Origin: Pseudophaeomoniella oleicola | Lineage: Eukaryota; Ascomycota; Eurotiomycetes; Phaeomoniellales; Phaeomoniellaceae | Direction of reading: 5' to 3' | Assembly (NCBI GenBank): GCA_003868215.1 | Contig: QWDQ01000043.1 | Location: forward strand, 62,001 to 126,000 | DNA: 64,000 nucleotides | Shown: one piece after another, positions 46,145-57,137 of the stretch | Numbering within the stretch: position 1 is the stretch's first letter | Layout: every line of letters starts with the position of its first letter | Made by a program: the position numbers and the translations under genes | Notes under the pieces: generated by a model | What the model was told of the DNA's origin: nothing | The model's input: only the letters and a program-made list of their open reading frames with translations | The model's database searches: none

Positions 46145-47887
46145 AAGACATCTGGCGTAGCTGTATTACGGACGGCATTGTATGGTTTAGTTTCGCTCTG
46201 CTCTTGAACTTTGATGGTAGCATTACATAGCATTGCGCTCTTCCCAAGGAGTGTTATTATCTCTATCGATGCACAGAATCCTTGGTATTGGGGTTTATGC
46301 TGTATAGACATATCACCTAGTGACGACCAAATACATCTATAATCATCATCGACACAGTGCACAGTTCCTCTCTGGTATCCCTCACATCTCCTTGCAGGGT
46401 ATCCTGGGCTTTACCATTACATTTCACTGCTATGTCGGCCACCACTCTTGCTGTCATAATGGGTCAATGATAAACACGTACTAATTATCACTCATTTCCT
46501 CTCGGGCTCGAAATACCTTTTATAGCAGCAACCAATCCGAAGCCGCGGTAGAGACAGAATATCCGTGTTACAAGCTTCCTACTTCGAGTATAGGAGCATT
46601 TGAATCCTCACTGTATATTTGGGATATACTAATACTTCTCGACGGGATTTTCCACTTCCTTGTAGTGTTTGAATCACGATGGAGTTTCGGGCGTCTGGTG
46701 TGCCAATGTACCCTGATAATGCCTGGTCGATCCATGTTTCACCACTTCTTACCGGGCCTCGTTTACCACATTACAGTACGTACAGTGCAGATGTTCCTAG
46801 GTACTACGTATAGACATCACGATAAGGGCACCATCCATCCATGTCAGGGGACACTTGGCAACGATCATTAGTGTCGACAGCTCGACGGTGCAGAGACTGG
46901 CAGTTGATCAATGTTCGGCAAGAGATCTTGGTGGAGCGTTGGGTACCTACTGTACGCCATTGGCATCAGATATTACTACGTAAGTTAGTATTTGCATTGG
47001 TTACTATGGTAAGTACTGGAGTAGTAACTTATAACTTACATACTAAAATGACGTTACCTCTCTTTTTCCCTCAATGGCTTTGTCTGTATCCCCCCTTGGC
47101 AGCTTCCAGGTTTCTTTGTTCGAATTGGTGTTGATACAGAAAGCTATCAGTCATCATCATCTCGATAGATTTGAACACCACCTGCTCTTGTACCCTCTTC
47201 ACCTTGAGGAGTAAATCGGGTGATTCAGACAAGGTTGGGCCGACAGGCAATTGTTATTGGAATATGATATGGGTCTTAAGGCTCAAGTTCCCACACTTGA
47301 CACGATGGAGGGGAAAACAAGCCTAGGATGCGACTCCTTATCAATCATTATAATCAATCCCGAATTTCGTGGCGTCGTCGATCCTTTTCTTGCGCTCAGG
47401 TACAGCGCAAGCGAGCCATTGCAGTGACAGGGTATCCAGGCAAGGGACCTGTATCTATCACATACGATCACCTCGTACACATCATCGTTCCTTCCAAGTT
47501 TTTCATTATTTACCAAAAAGACTTCATTTTCTCATTGTCGCTATAGTGCTTTGCTTTCTTTCCTTGCTCCTGTCTACTACGTGCCTTATGATCAACGCCT
47601 ACATTCCGGACACGTTGCCTCGTGTTCCTTTCCTTGGAAACTTCTCGCATTCTTCACCTGACAACCATATAGCGGCTTGATCTACTGTAATTACATTCCC
47701 ACATCCAGGCTTTCAACGGCCGGGTCGAACCTAGATCGCGCCTTGCGCCTTGCGAAGCTCGAAGCTCCCCTCGCATTGTCTCTGCGCACTCGAACCCGAC
47801 TTCGAATTATTTTCCTTCACCTGACAGTACTGCTCACTTTCACCAAATCACTACAAGTTGCCACAAAGGGCTCTTACGTTCCTCGTC
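46145..47887. other. 1.7 kb intergenic region upstream of the Ras-like gene
   Basis: Between tandem plus-strand genes. It contains two TACTACGTA palindromic motifs (46802-46810, 46974-46982). Only short open frames without recognisable motifs. A long 5' UTR or non-coding transcript is possible but not shown. Confidence 0.4.
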
Positions 47888-48810
47888 ATGGCCGACAAAG
47901 TGTCAATAACGATCTGCGGCGACGGTGGTTGTGGTACGTCTACGATTTACGCTTCGCTCCACGCCTGAAATCTAATGTTAAACAGGAAAGTCTTCCATTA
48001 CATTGCGTCTCGTTAGGTCGCAATGGACGAGCGAGTACGATCCTACTATCGGTAATTCAGTCATCGGTTTCTCGTAATATTACTGGATACTAATATTATG
48101 CAGAGGACTCTTACTCAGTGACACGCACTGTCGATGGACTTCCCTACTTTCTCTCCCTTACCGATACAGCCGGACAAGAAGAGTACAGAGGTCTGTGGGC
48201 GACCTCGAATCTGAAATCCGACGCTTTTCTGCTGGTTTATGATATCACCAACGCTGCCTCGATCGACACGCTAGAATACTTTATGGAGATGATAGATATC
48301 GAGACTGAGCAACGGATGGAGGAGAATCAGAGGAGGATACGAGCGGCGAAGTCAGCCGCCGGTGGAAGACCCCTCGATTACGCGAACTTGGGATTACAAG
48401 CGCCGCCAGTCAAAATCATTGCGGGCAACAAGTGCGACTTGAAAGATGCTCGAGCGATTACCTCTAGGCAAGGGCTGGAATGGGCACGAAGAAGAGGATG
48501 TGGTTTCATGGAGACAAGCGCGCGGGAGATGGTCAATATCGAGGAAACATTTGCATTGATTGTAAGGCGAGTCGTCGAAGCTCGGAAACAATTGGCACAA
48601 GGATCAGCAGATCCACAAGCGCAAGCATCAAATGCCACAGCAGGAGGGCCGAACGCTAAGAGATCTGGACATGGGGGTTTGCGACCCCAAGATACGTCTA
48701 TCTCACAGACTGCGCCGCTTAGTCCACTGAGGGAGAAGTTTGAATCTCATGGGAATGATCAACGCCGGACACGAATACCATGGTACAAGAGAATGTTCTG
48801 TATGCGATGA
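47888..48810 (+). CDS. Ras-family small GTPase with non-CaaX C terminus
   Basis: Exons 47888-47933, 47986-48051 and 48104-48810 give 272 residues. G boxes are complete: G1 GDGGCGKSSI (about 10-19), effector region YDPTIEDSYSV, G3 DTAGQEEYRGLW, G4 GNKCDLKDA, G5 METSAREMVN. Compared with H-Ras there is an insert of about 30 residues after the G3 helix (near EENQRRIRAAKSAAGGRPLD). The tail is hydrophilic and ends RRTRIPWYKRMFCMR. The only C-terminal Cys is third from the end, so there is no CaaX box; membrane binding would need the basic/aromatic patch, palmitoylation or another mode. G1 is Cys-Gly-Lys rather than the usual Gly-Val/Ser-Gly-Lys. It resembles a Ras-like class found in filamentous ascomycetes; I cannot match it to Ras1, Ras2, Rsr1 or Rheb. 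Confidence 0.85.
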
Positions 48811-50314
48811 GAGTGCTATTCAGGCATTCATGTTTGTGTCATGTTCTCGGCGAGCTCATTGTCGATTTACCCTTTTGACAGGTCCCTCCTGATACCCAGT
48901 CGGCGAATTCATTACTGCCGGCAGTAAATACGTCTCAACCGATCGCGATTTCATTATACTTCCTGTATTTGGCGTTTCATTTTGGACGGTGCAAGAAAGG
49001 GAAAAGCTTTCTGTGTCTGATCTGTTGCAGCGGCCTTTCCACATACGCAAGGCCCTTCATAGGCCTGTCAGAGGATCGGTCCAACGGCGAAAGGGTATCA
49101 AAAAGGGGCACGCGACTTCTCTGTGTGAGGATTTGTACACTTTGTAAGTAGATATTGAAAGAGGAAAGAAGAAAGGCAGAAGAGCTATATAGGACATTTA
49201 AGGGAGGATACCCCAGGGGAGTGAGAAACGAGTAATAACGACTGAAGGTTGGTGGTCATGTAGGTGTGTAATAGTATAAACTGGGACAGATGGACAGGAA
49301 CCTTAATTACCTGGGTACTTGTAGAGAGTACCTAAGTAGGTAGGTACCCATCTACCCTGCCTGTCTGGTCATGTAGCGAATATAATAATGTATAGATAGG
49401 TGTATAGATGTGAGGTAGACATCAATGGACACCTACTAGGCAGTATATCTGGTTATGTCGTCAGCTAGGGACGCAGAGCGAGGGGACGTCTACGCTCATG
49501 TCACCGAAACATGTCAAAATGTTCGCAATTAGTATGATATATGAAAGAATCAATTCAAATTATTTTAATTTTTTTTATTTTCAATCACTCTAACCTCCTC
49601 GCCTCGCCTCATCTCAATTCTCTCTCTCTGTCTCTCCTCTCGTGCCCCCTCTCTCTCATACTGACATGCATTCGTGTTTCTCAGTACCTCTTTCTTTGAA
49701 AAAGATCTTGCTCTTCCCCCTCATCCTTCATCCGTCCTTCCAATCCGATGCCAACCAACCAACCAACCAACCGACCAACAAACGAAAGGAAAAGCGTTAT
49801 GTGACGTTAAAAACCGTAATCAATCAATCAATCAATAAAAAGAACAAAGAATCAAAAAGAGTTGAAAGGCGCCCATTAAAATCACTGAGAAACTGTTGGT
49901 TTCCCCCTCCTTTCAATCTTCCGTTCGACTTTCGTACCGAGAATCGCTTCCGCAGTAATTCCAATTTGGGTATCAACCATGGACGGCTCTTTCCTCCGCT
50001 GCTTGTGAAAGGATTGATGGACGTGTAGACGAAGGTGGCAGCTTGCAAACAGAATTCCGAATTGGTAAGGCAAGGACCTTCAAAGAGATGAGGTATGGGG
50101 AACAAGAGAGGCATCGAAAACACACACAAGATAACGAGAGGGTACCAATCTTTCAAATGGCTATTCCTTTTCTTTTCTCGTATCATCTAAGATATGAGCA
50201 AAGGAAGGCATTGCAAACCCCTTCCACGCACAAAGACATGTCTTAAGTGACTATATGGCTTCTGTGGTAGGTAGACGTCGATATCATTGCAGCACTCTCT
50301 GTTTCCACAGCTGA
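48811..50314. other. convergent intergenic region, Ras-like / phosphatase
   Basis: 1.5 kb between convergent genes. It holds GGTACC/TACCTA-rich DNA near 49313-49355, where GGGTAC and GTACCC form an inverted repeat, plus T-rich DNA at 49556-49580 and short tandem repeats at 49751-49772 and 49818-49837. No coding gene seen. Confidence 0.45.
49751..49772. repeat. (CCAA)n microsatellite
   Basis: About five tandem CCAA units; a second short tract of (ATCA)n follows at 49818-49837. Confidence 0.85.
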
Positions 50315-51949
50315 TCATTCACTGACAGTATCCTCCTCGTTCCTGATCTGCTGCTCAACCTTGGTGCCCGCATAAATATCTTGGCCAGATGGAAGCTCGA
50401 TTTCTGCGTTCGCGTCGCCAGTCCCAGTGGTAGAGAACTGACTGTTTTTTCTGGCAATTTTGGGGCTACGTTCACCCGGTTCTAGTCCTTGCGTGAAGCC
50501 TCCACCAACGACACTCCCTCCGTCAGCGTTATCATGATAAGTACTGTCTTCTGCAGAGCTGGAATCTGTCGGTGTTGGAGGGGTTTGCACTGCTTGTTGC
50601 GAAGATATGTGGCTATGTGGAGGCTGCTGGTCTCCGGTGCCGTGGTATTTAGCCTCCCATCTCTGCCGGAGGACTTCATAAATAAATGAATATTGGACTT
50701 CGTTCATGACCATCATCATCCGTTGCTCCCGCAGAAGATTCACCGTCTGGTAAACGAAATCCTCGGACGCAGTCTCATCTTTCGAAGAATCAACAGATGT
50801 TGTGGAGCTGTTCCCGTTAGTTGTCGTGCTATCTATCGAATCGGGTTTTGCCGGATCCAAGGCACCGTTCTCAAGTTCTTTGAGAAGATAGTCAAGGGCA
50901 ATGAAGGTCCCAGTCCTACCCACTCCAGCGGAACAGTGAACTATGCGTGGATTGGTAGACAGGTTCCCGGCCTGTTTAGACGTCTGTTTGGTAAGTTCCA
51001 CTAGTGCTAACCTGTCTTCACCCTCGGGTTTGCCAAAGTCGGGCCAGCCCTTGAATAGATAGTGATAAACTGTGCGAGTCTGTTCTCCAATAACAAGTTG
51101 AAGTTTACGAATCTCTGAACGAGACGTTGGGTCATTTATCAGTTCAAGGAGTGTAAGGCTTCCTGATTCAAGTGGCTGAGTCGTGACATAAAAGGGATCA
51201 TGAGGTTCATCATCCTCAGAGCTTTCATCTTCGAGATTAGGCAAAGAGATTGTCGGAGCGTCCATTGATGGTGGATAATATTGGGCACATTTCTCCCGGT
51301 TCCCCTCATGAGTCTGCGTCAACATGATAACGACTGCTGGCTCTTGGCTTTCTTGAAGGACCATATGCCAGAAATGGCTGGTATCTTTTGGGCCTTGAGT
51401 TGCTATGTATTTATTCTCTGCTCCGTCACCTCGCGAGTCTTTAAGGATGATGGGACTGGCGTTGACATAATCACTCTGACCTTCAGGCACCTTTAACGTA
51501 ATTCTCGAATTAGCCCACGGTTGAATGTTCATATATCGATTTCGTTGCACCACAACTGTTGACCTGTCAATCTTCCAGGGAGAATCGGGATTCTGAAGGG
51601 CATGAGCCAGTCGGAATCTCTGTTTCCATTCTAGATCATGAAAGCGTGCTGAGATCTGCCCTTTTGGAAGTGAGAGAAATTTGGGCAATGGAGGCTTCAT
51701 CTCTGATGAAGGGAAGCTCGATCTCAGTGGTGAGAAGACAGGAGGCTCGGCCGTTGAACGGTCGTCCTGCGAACGAGCGCGCTTCATCGATCCTGTCGTA
51801 ACAGGGAGAGATGAAGGTTTCATCTTTGGATCCGATTTGTCGGACACATCAGGAGTCTTCGATCTGCTATGAGACCGTGGTCTCCGAAATGGAGACCGTG
51901 ATTTGGACCTTGGCTTATCACCCCGGCTGTGGATATGTAGTCTCTCCAA
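50315..51949 (-). CDS. classical protein tyrosine phosphatase, 5' end unresolved
   Basis: Cysteine-based phosphotyrosine phosphatase, possibly acting on MAP kinases like yeast Ptp2/3 or S. pombe Pyp1/2. The frame from 51949 encodes 544 residues. The WPD loop is LFKGWPDFGKPEGED (about 298-312), the P-loop VHCSAGVGRTGTF (Cys339, Arg345) and the Q-loop LLREQRMMMVMNEVQYSFIY. Substrate-side motifs are RNRYMNIQPW, DYVNAS and YIATQGPKDTSHFWHMV. N-terminal residues 8-40 are Arg/Ser-rich (RSKSRSPFRRPRSHSRSK). The frame stays open upstream to about 52063 but holds no ATG there. Translation either starts at the Met at 51823 (502 residues) or in an unseen 5' exon. The C-terminal ~100 residues are disordered. 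Confidence 0.85.
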   Translation of the reverse strand: MERLHIHSRGDKPRSKSRSPFRRPRSHSRSKTPDVSDKSDPKMKPSSLPVTTGSMKRARSQDDRSTAEPPVFSPLRSSFPSSEMKPPLPKFLSLPKGQISARFHDLEWKQRFRLAHALQNPDSPWKIDRSTVVVQRNRYMNIQPWANSRITLKVPEGQSDYVNASPIILKDSRGDGAENKYIATQGPKDTSHFWHMVLQESQEPAVVIMLTQTHEGNREKCAQYYPPSMDAPTISLPNLEDESSEDDEPHDPFYVTTQPLESGSLTLLELINDPTSRSEIRKLQLVIGEQTRTVYHYLFKGWPDFGKPEGEDRLALVELTKQTSKQAGNLSTNPRIVHCSAGVGRTGTFIALDYLLKELENGALDPAKPDSIDSTTTNGNSSTTSVDSSKDETASEDFVYQTVNLLREQRMMMVMNEVQYSFIYEVLRQRWEAKYHGTGDQQPPHSHISSQQAVQTPPTPTDSSSAEDSTYHDNADGGSVVGGGFTQGLEPGERSPKIARKNSQFSTTGTGDANAEIELPSGQDIYAGTKVEQQIRNEEDTVSE

Positions 51950-52761
51950 CAGCGTCGGGCGAAGATGGCTTATATCCTCTGAAGATTGAGGCTCTGCACC
52001 GTCGCGTGAGGAAGGCCTACTGAACCTCGTGGTGACGGTTGTTTTGGGTTCCTTGTATATATGTAACTTTAGGCACTAAAGACCCTGCAGGGAAGCGATC
52101 GCCCAGGAATTCTTAAACGCTCACTGGGAAGATAAACGCCTCGAGCCTCGAGCCTCAAGTCAAAGACGGACCTAGAATCCGCAAACAGGCAAGAGCGATG
52201 CTGTCGCTCTTGTGTTACTCGTCCAAATCCCTGTGGGAATCGCCTTTGTGGAATAAGTCAGGCGGCAATGCAGTTCGTCCCAGAATTGGCGGCCAATAGA
52301 TGATCGAACTCTTTGGGCCGATGTGGTACACGATCAACGTAAAGTCCAGGTGTGGGACGTATCAAAAAGCTGAGATCGGTCCAAGCAGGTCAACAAATGA
52401 TTCCAACGATGTGATTCGTGTCTGCTCTTCTGATGTGCGATGAAGAAAGCTCTTTGCTCTTATTGTAAGGCAGATTATTCAGCCCAGTCACATCATAAAC
52501 AGAACTAGATGCGTCTATTGTCTCGAGCCGCCTTGCCTTGTTCTTTCTACCGCCTTACCGACGTTCCCCACCATGATCCGTGTATCATCGTCTTAATCTT
52601 CAATTATTTGCCACAATTTTCAATGCTTTGCCTCCGACCGCTAATTCACCGGCCTTTTTCGCATGGTGTATGAAGAATTATCGCCCGAGCGCCTACAAAT
52701 GTAGCTCGCCAGAAGCACAAGTCTTGTATCCACACATACTCGACCTTGAAGACTGCCTGAC
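51950..52761. promoter_or_regulatory. divergent region, phosphatase / MRX7-like gene
   Basis: About 0.8 kb. The part up to about 52063 is open in the phosphatase frame and may be coding. A possible 5' exon for it ends at a GTAAGG donor near 52543-52548. The rest holds the promoters of both genes. Confidence 0.35.
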
Positions 52762-53192
52762 ATGGCGCCATTTTGGTTAATGCGCGTTTGGCTCGAGGTG
52801 AGTCGCACCGCTTTAAGTACTGGGTGAACATGTGCTGATGAAGAATATAGGCGCATCTAGCACAAGCCGTGAGTCTCTTCCATACCAATGTACGACCATC
52901 GTGTGAGAACTGCGACTGACGCCACAATGTAGTTACTTAGAAGCCCAGCTTTTCACCGGTTTGTTAGGAGGGTCCATCAAAGGATAAACAATCCAAATAG
53001 TAAGACGCCGCCAGAAGAAACGGGCGGTTCCCACGACCATGGTAAGGACTGCTTGGACCTGAGCCCTTCTCCTCTTGCTGATAGAGCTCCTGTTCAGGCC
53101 ATAACATCAGCCGCGGTGGGTTCAAGAAGTTCGCGGAGTTTTTTCGAGAAGAACTTGCAAATGGATGGAAGCGACAACCACCCCCAAGATAG
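52762..53192 (+). CDS. small MRX7-like (MIOREX component 7) mitochondrial protein
   Basis: Easily missed because each exon is tiny. Exons 52762-52797, 52851-52868 (an 18-nt microexon), 52933-53041 and 53098-53192 join in phase to 85 residues. All three introns have standard GT...AG ends, and two have CTGAT/CTGAC branch points near the acceptor. The product has an N-terminal amphipathic/hydrophobic part (MAPFWLMRVWLEAHLAQ), then LLRSPAFHRFVRRVHQRI, a short Gly/His-rich linker and the end KKFAEFFREELANGWKRQ. The pair LLRSPxFHR..V..VH and FFREEL is, from memory, what small fungal MRX7-type proteins look like; these associate with the mitochondrial expressosome (MIOREX) in yeast. The exon structure is well supported; the family name is from recall and less sure. 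Confidence 0.68.
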
Positions 53193-53827
53193 TGGAGGAT
53201 GTCACTTTGTATAGTATAACGATACAGACGGTACATAACAGCATAGCGACGGCGTTCGGGAGCTTTCCCTGGGAGTTATTCCAATGTGCTGCAAGTCATT
53301 TATAATTCTTGCCAACCTTTCGCTCTATTTCTCGAGTCCTTTGAATGGTCGCAACCACTGTCGAATGCCACGGATCACATTAGGCTAGTTTCATCTACTG
53401 TTGATTCATGGCCCTCATTCAATCCGGAGAAGAAATATCTCATCGCTGGGAACCCACAAGTTGGTTGATCTGTCACTCTGACCAACTTCTGTTCTATCAA
53501 AAAGCGTACATTTTATCTTTCGCGATGTTCTCATAAACCATACGAGAACAGACGTCGCACATCTCATGACCTGAAACACGGGTCTCTGGTTCTCTCTTCA
53601 TCGCGTACTTCATATGGCCTGTACATATCAATACATATGGATGCGCCATGATCAACCACATCTGGCCGAGCTTAATCCCTTGAACTGCATATTGTGTGCC
53701 TCATACTATCCGTCTCGACTGTGCACCGCCTGCACTGTGTTGCTGATACCGACGAGATCATTTGACTATGACGGATTAGACTCCTTGTGCCAGCAATTGA
53801 TCTGATTATTGAAGAAGCGGAAATCTT
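53193..53827. other. convergent intergenic region
   Basis: 635 bp between the MRX7-like gene and the 3' end of the membrane-protein gene. No coding frame supported. Confidence 0.4.
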
Positions 53828-54077
53828 TCAGACCTCATCTGCCACACTGCCGGCCTGACGACTCTCGTTAGAATTCGAAAGGGGCACGTCATTATCCTGA
53901 GTTTGACTATGCTCTTGATCTTTTCTGTATCTCTCGAAATATTTCATCAATATTTGCAGTTCGTCCTCTTCGTACTCGCAAAATCTAGGATGTGACAATC
54001 TGGGAAGGTCATCAAGACCATGGCTTATAAATTCGCTAATCAGGCGTTCTAGTCCTGCCTGGTCGAGAATTGGGCCA
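53828..54077 (-). other. orphan C-terminal coding frame of the membrane-protein gene
   Basis: An open frame of about 80 codons directly below the stop at 54078, shifted by one base. It reads GLERLISEFISHGLDDLPRL, then FCEYEEDELQILMKYFERY, and ends at a TGA (53828-53830). The quality of the sequence suggests the original C terminus of the gene above, cut off by an eight-A run (54094-54101). Confidence 0.6.
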
Positions 54078-55160
54078 TTATCGTCTATCTCTGTTTTTTT
54101 TGCTTCGGACGCGCTTCAGACGCATTTCAAGTAACAGTAACGGTAGAGGAGTTGTGACACCTTCGGTCCCGATCTTCTGAAGGTCGAAGTCCTTTGTCCT
54201 TTTTAGCTCGTCAGCAAGCCTGAAAGCTTTGCAACTTCCGTAATGAATGCAGAACACCCCCACAGTGATGGTAAAAACAATGAAGATGTTTCGGTAAACC
54301 AGCCCTTGCGACTCGACGCCCTCGAGCCAGGAGAACAGAAAATAGAGGCCAAATCCGGTAATGTAGAGAAACGTCGCAAGAGCAAGCAAATAACCGGGCA
54401 ATCTCGTCACGACGTGTGCAGAGATAGAGCTTTCGAGAGGTAGGGTTGCAAATGGTGGCCTATAGCGATGCTCCATGAGAGTTACCTTCCCATTGCTGAG
54501 CCACAGACGAATGGCCAGCGGAGAATTGAGTAGTGCCACCTGCTGTTGTTCGAAGACTGCGACCAATACAGAGAATATTCCTAATAGCATGCTCGAAGTA
54601 AGGAGAGCTCGTGCAGTCCAGTGTACAACGTCCATATTCGGCAATTGTAAGGATGTCAACCCAATGCCGGCAAAAATGGCACCCTGGCGAGCAAGGCCGA
54701 TTAGTGATAAGATAGGCAGATGCTCAAAGATCTGCAAAACACCATCGACAACCTCCATCACAGCAAGGAACTCACAGCGACAGCAACCGCATTGCAGTTA
54801 GCAAGGAATGAGGCCTTCCACGCCAGTACCTCATCGTCTTGCCAGGTATTGACGTTCCAATGCGCTTCTTGCAGCGCATCGATGTCAAATATGGGTACAC
54901 TACTCAGCACAGTCCCCAAAATGCCAAACCTTGCAAATCGATAATTGCGACCTTTGTGAAAGAAATAACTTGACAATGCAATTAAATTGGACACTGCCGA
55001 CATAACAGAGAGCGGATCCATCGCAAATGCAATCCAGACAGCTCTCTATATAATCAAGACAAGGAAATCTCAAGCATGTAATCAAGATCATCAGGAAGTT
55101 GGGTGAATGAATCTTATTTACCTCCCTTGGGATGTCAGAACTGGACCTTTTGGGGGCCAT
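54078..55160 (-). CDS. fungal multi-pass membrane protein, unknown function, truncated by frameshift
   Basis: Exons 55160-55122 (less certain), 55045-54776 and 54731-54078 give 320 residues. If the first exon is wrong, translation starts at ATG 55021 (299 residues). There are about four membrane spans: DPLSVMSAVSNLIALSSYFF, LARQGAIFAGIGLTSLQL, ALLTSSMLLGIFSVLVAVF, YLLALATFLYITGFGLYFLF and possibly NIFIVFTITVGVFCIHYG. Recurring segments VLSSVPIFDIDALQEAHWNV and PLAIRLWLSNG recall a family of uncharacterised proteins common in filamentous ascomycetes. The frame stops at 54078 right after a run of eight A's. Dropping one A would continue it for about 80 more residues. Either the assembly has an extra base or the allele is truncated. 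Confidence 0.6.
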
Positions 55161-55661
55161 CTCATATTGTGAAAAGCCACATAAGCACCTGCAGCATCAT
55201 AGTGAAACGCGTCTTACTGAGTCCATCAAAACCCCTCAGCTGCACATACCGTAGTAATCGATCACTTCTGGTGATTGGGTTTTGTTGCCAGTTTGCGCGG
55301 ATGCTAAGTATTAAACGTGAGTAGCTCAAAAGGGGCCAAATTTAGGTCCTTACAACCTTGGGGCATCTCCGCCCCCAATTTTGCTTGCTCACCAACTTGC
55401 CCCTGTCGCCCTGTCCTTTGCGCACCCATTGAGAAGTCCCGATTTCCCGCATTTCTTCGCCACCAATTTGTCCGAATACACGTCACATCCGAACAAAGCC
55501 CATAACATCATATTCATGTGCCGAGAGGAGAAGACGTAAGTATGAAATCCACTACAGATAGACATCATTGATGTTGTTTCCAGCTCCTTTACTTCATTTT
55601 TGTTTTCATTGTAATCTGAATATTTCCTGGAAGCTAGGATATAGATCTTAATACGTACAGT
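55161..55661. promoter_or_regulatory. divergent promoter region, membrane protein / SDR
   Basis: 501 bp between outward-facing genes. It should hold both promoters. No named element seen. Confidence 0.4.
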
Positions 55662-57137
55662 ATGCCTACCGCCATTGTCACGGGAGCAACAGGTGAGTAG
55701 GAGGTTGCAGACTTTGGCCGGACATCCGCTCAAAGTGCAACAGGTATCCTCGGTCGAGAGATCGTTCGAGCGCTGTGTAAAGACCCCAAAACATGGACCA
55801 AGGTCCACGCGCTGTCTCGTAGCCAGAAGGAGGACTACCCATCCAATGTAGTCCACGACACCTTGGATCTTCAAGGAGATCCGCAAAAAATGGCAGAACA
55901 GCTCAAGGGCGTCGAAGGAGACTACGTCTTCTTCTGTGCCTATCTGGCAAAGCCTGACGAGCAAGAGGCTGCAGACGTCAATTCGGAGATGCTTAACAAC
56001 TTTCTCAAGGCCATGTCCATAACTGGGGCCGAGAAGAAGATGAAACGCCTTCTGTTGACGTGTGGAATGAAGCAATATGGTGTACATCTCGGCAGGCCGA
56101 AGAATCCTGTAAGTAGCCTATTTCGGAAGGACGTGTAGTTTATCCAAAAGCTGGGTGTCCAGCCGTTATCATTTCTCGGGTCAGACTAACTGTGTGCCTC
56201 AAGATGTCGGAAGATGATAAGTGGCTAGAGGGCGGTGACCGTCCTCCTAATTTCTATTATGAGCTTCAAAGGATCCTCATCAACGAGTCTAAGAACAAAA
56301 GTTGGGACTGGGTCGTGACTTATCCACAAGATGTCATTGGAGTCGCAAAGGGAAACTTCATGAACCTGGCCACGTCGCTTGGCCTTTATATCACCATATC
56401 AAAAGCTATCAACCCTGAGGTGTCTTTTCCTGGCAACCCCGACATTTACCTCCGCTTCAACATCTGGACATACAGCAGGCTCCACGCTCAGTTCTCCCTT
56501 TGGGCAATTCTCGAGCCCAAATGCGGCAACCAGAACTTCAACGTGGTCAACGGTGATGTCGAATCCTGGTCAAGCCTCTGGCCCAGGCTGATCCGGCGCT
56601 TCGGAGCAAAACTTCCAAAGAACCAGTTCGAAGGCCCGGCTCCGGATCCCAGCGAGGTAGTAGAACTGGCCAAGCGACCACCCATCGACGATTTCGCCGC
56701 AGAGATCGGTATGGCAGGCGCCTTCAAAAAGCCGAATCAACTGTACCAACGCATCGACGTCGTGAAATGGTCCCAATACCCGCAGGTCAAGGAAACCTGG
56801 CAGAAGCTCGCGAAGCAGTACGGCCTTGAAGAAGATGCTTTTGACAAAGCGACCTGGGGTTTCCTGGCATTCGAGCTAGGAAGAAATTACGACATGTAAG
56901 TCTTCACCCCTTTTTCCCTTTCCCCCGCCGGTTCCCCAGGCAAAACTATGCTGCTCCCTCCAGCGGCTCGAGAGTGCTTTACTGACTTTTTCCCTCTCTC
57001 TCGTCATCCACAGGATAGGAAATATGACCAAGGCCCGAAAGCTAGGCTGGACCGGCTACCAGGACACCTACGATGCATTCGACGAGACGTTCTCAGAACT
57101 CGAAGACATGAAGATCCTACCTCCGCGGCATGGTTAG
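55662..57137 (+). CDS. PRISE-like short-chain dehydrogenase/reductase
   Basis: NAD(P)H-dependent reductase of the extended SDR class, near plant progesterone 5-beta-reductase/iridoid synthase and fungal SirQ-like enzymes. Exons 55662-55692, 55744-56108, 56204-56895 and 57014-57137 give 403 residues. The Rossmann motif is AIVTGATGILGREIV (residues 4-18), interrupted by intron 1 after GAT. The next conserved strand is VHALSRSQKE, followed by DYVFFCAYLAKPDEQEAADV. The active-site region is LLTCGMKQYGVHLGRPKNP; then PPNFYYELQRIL, with the catalytic-type Tyr in FYYE, and WDWVVTYPQDVIGVAKGNFM. The end is LGWTGYQDTYDAFDE. Substrate is unknown. No secondary-metabolite cluster is visible around it. 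Confidence 0.9.

Noticed and set aside
54078-54110. Programmed -1 ribosomal frameshift at A-AAA-AAC
   Set aside because: The -1 frame meets a TAG at once; the open continuation is in the +1 frame.
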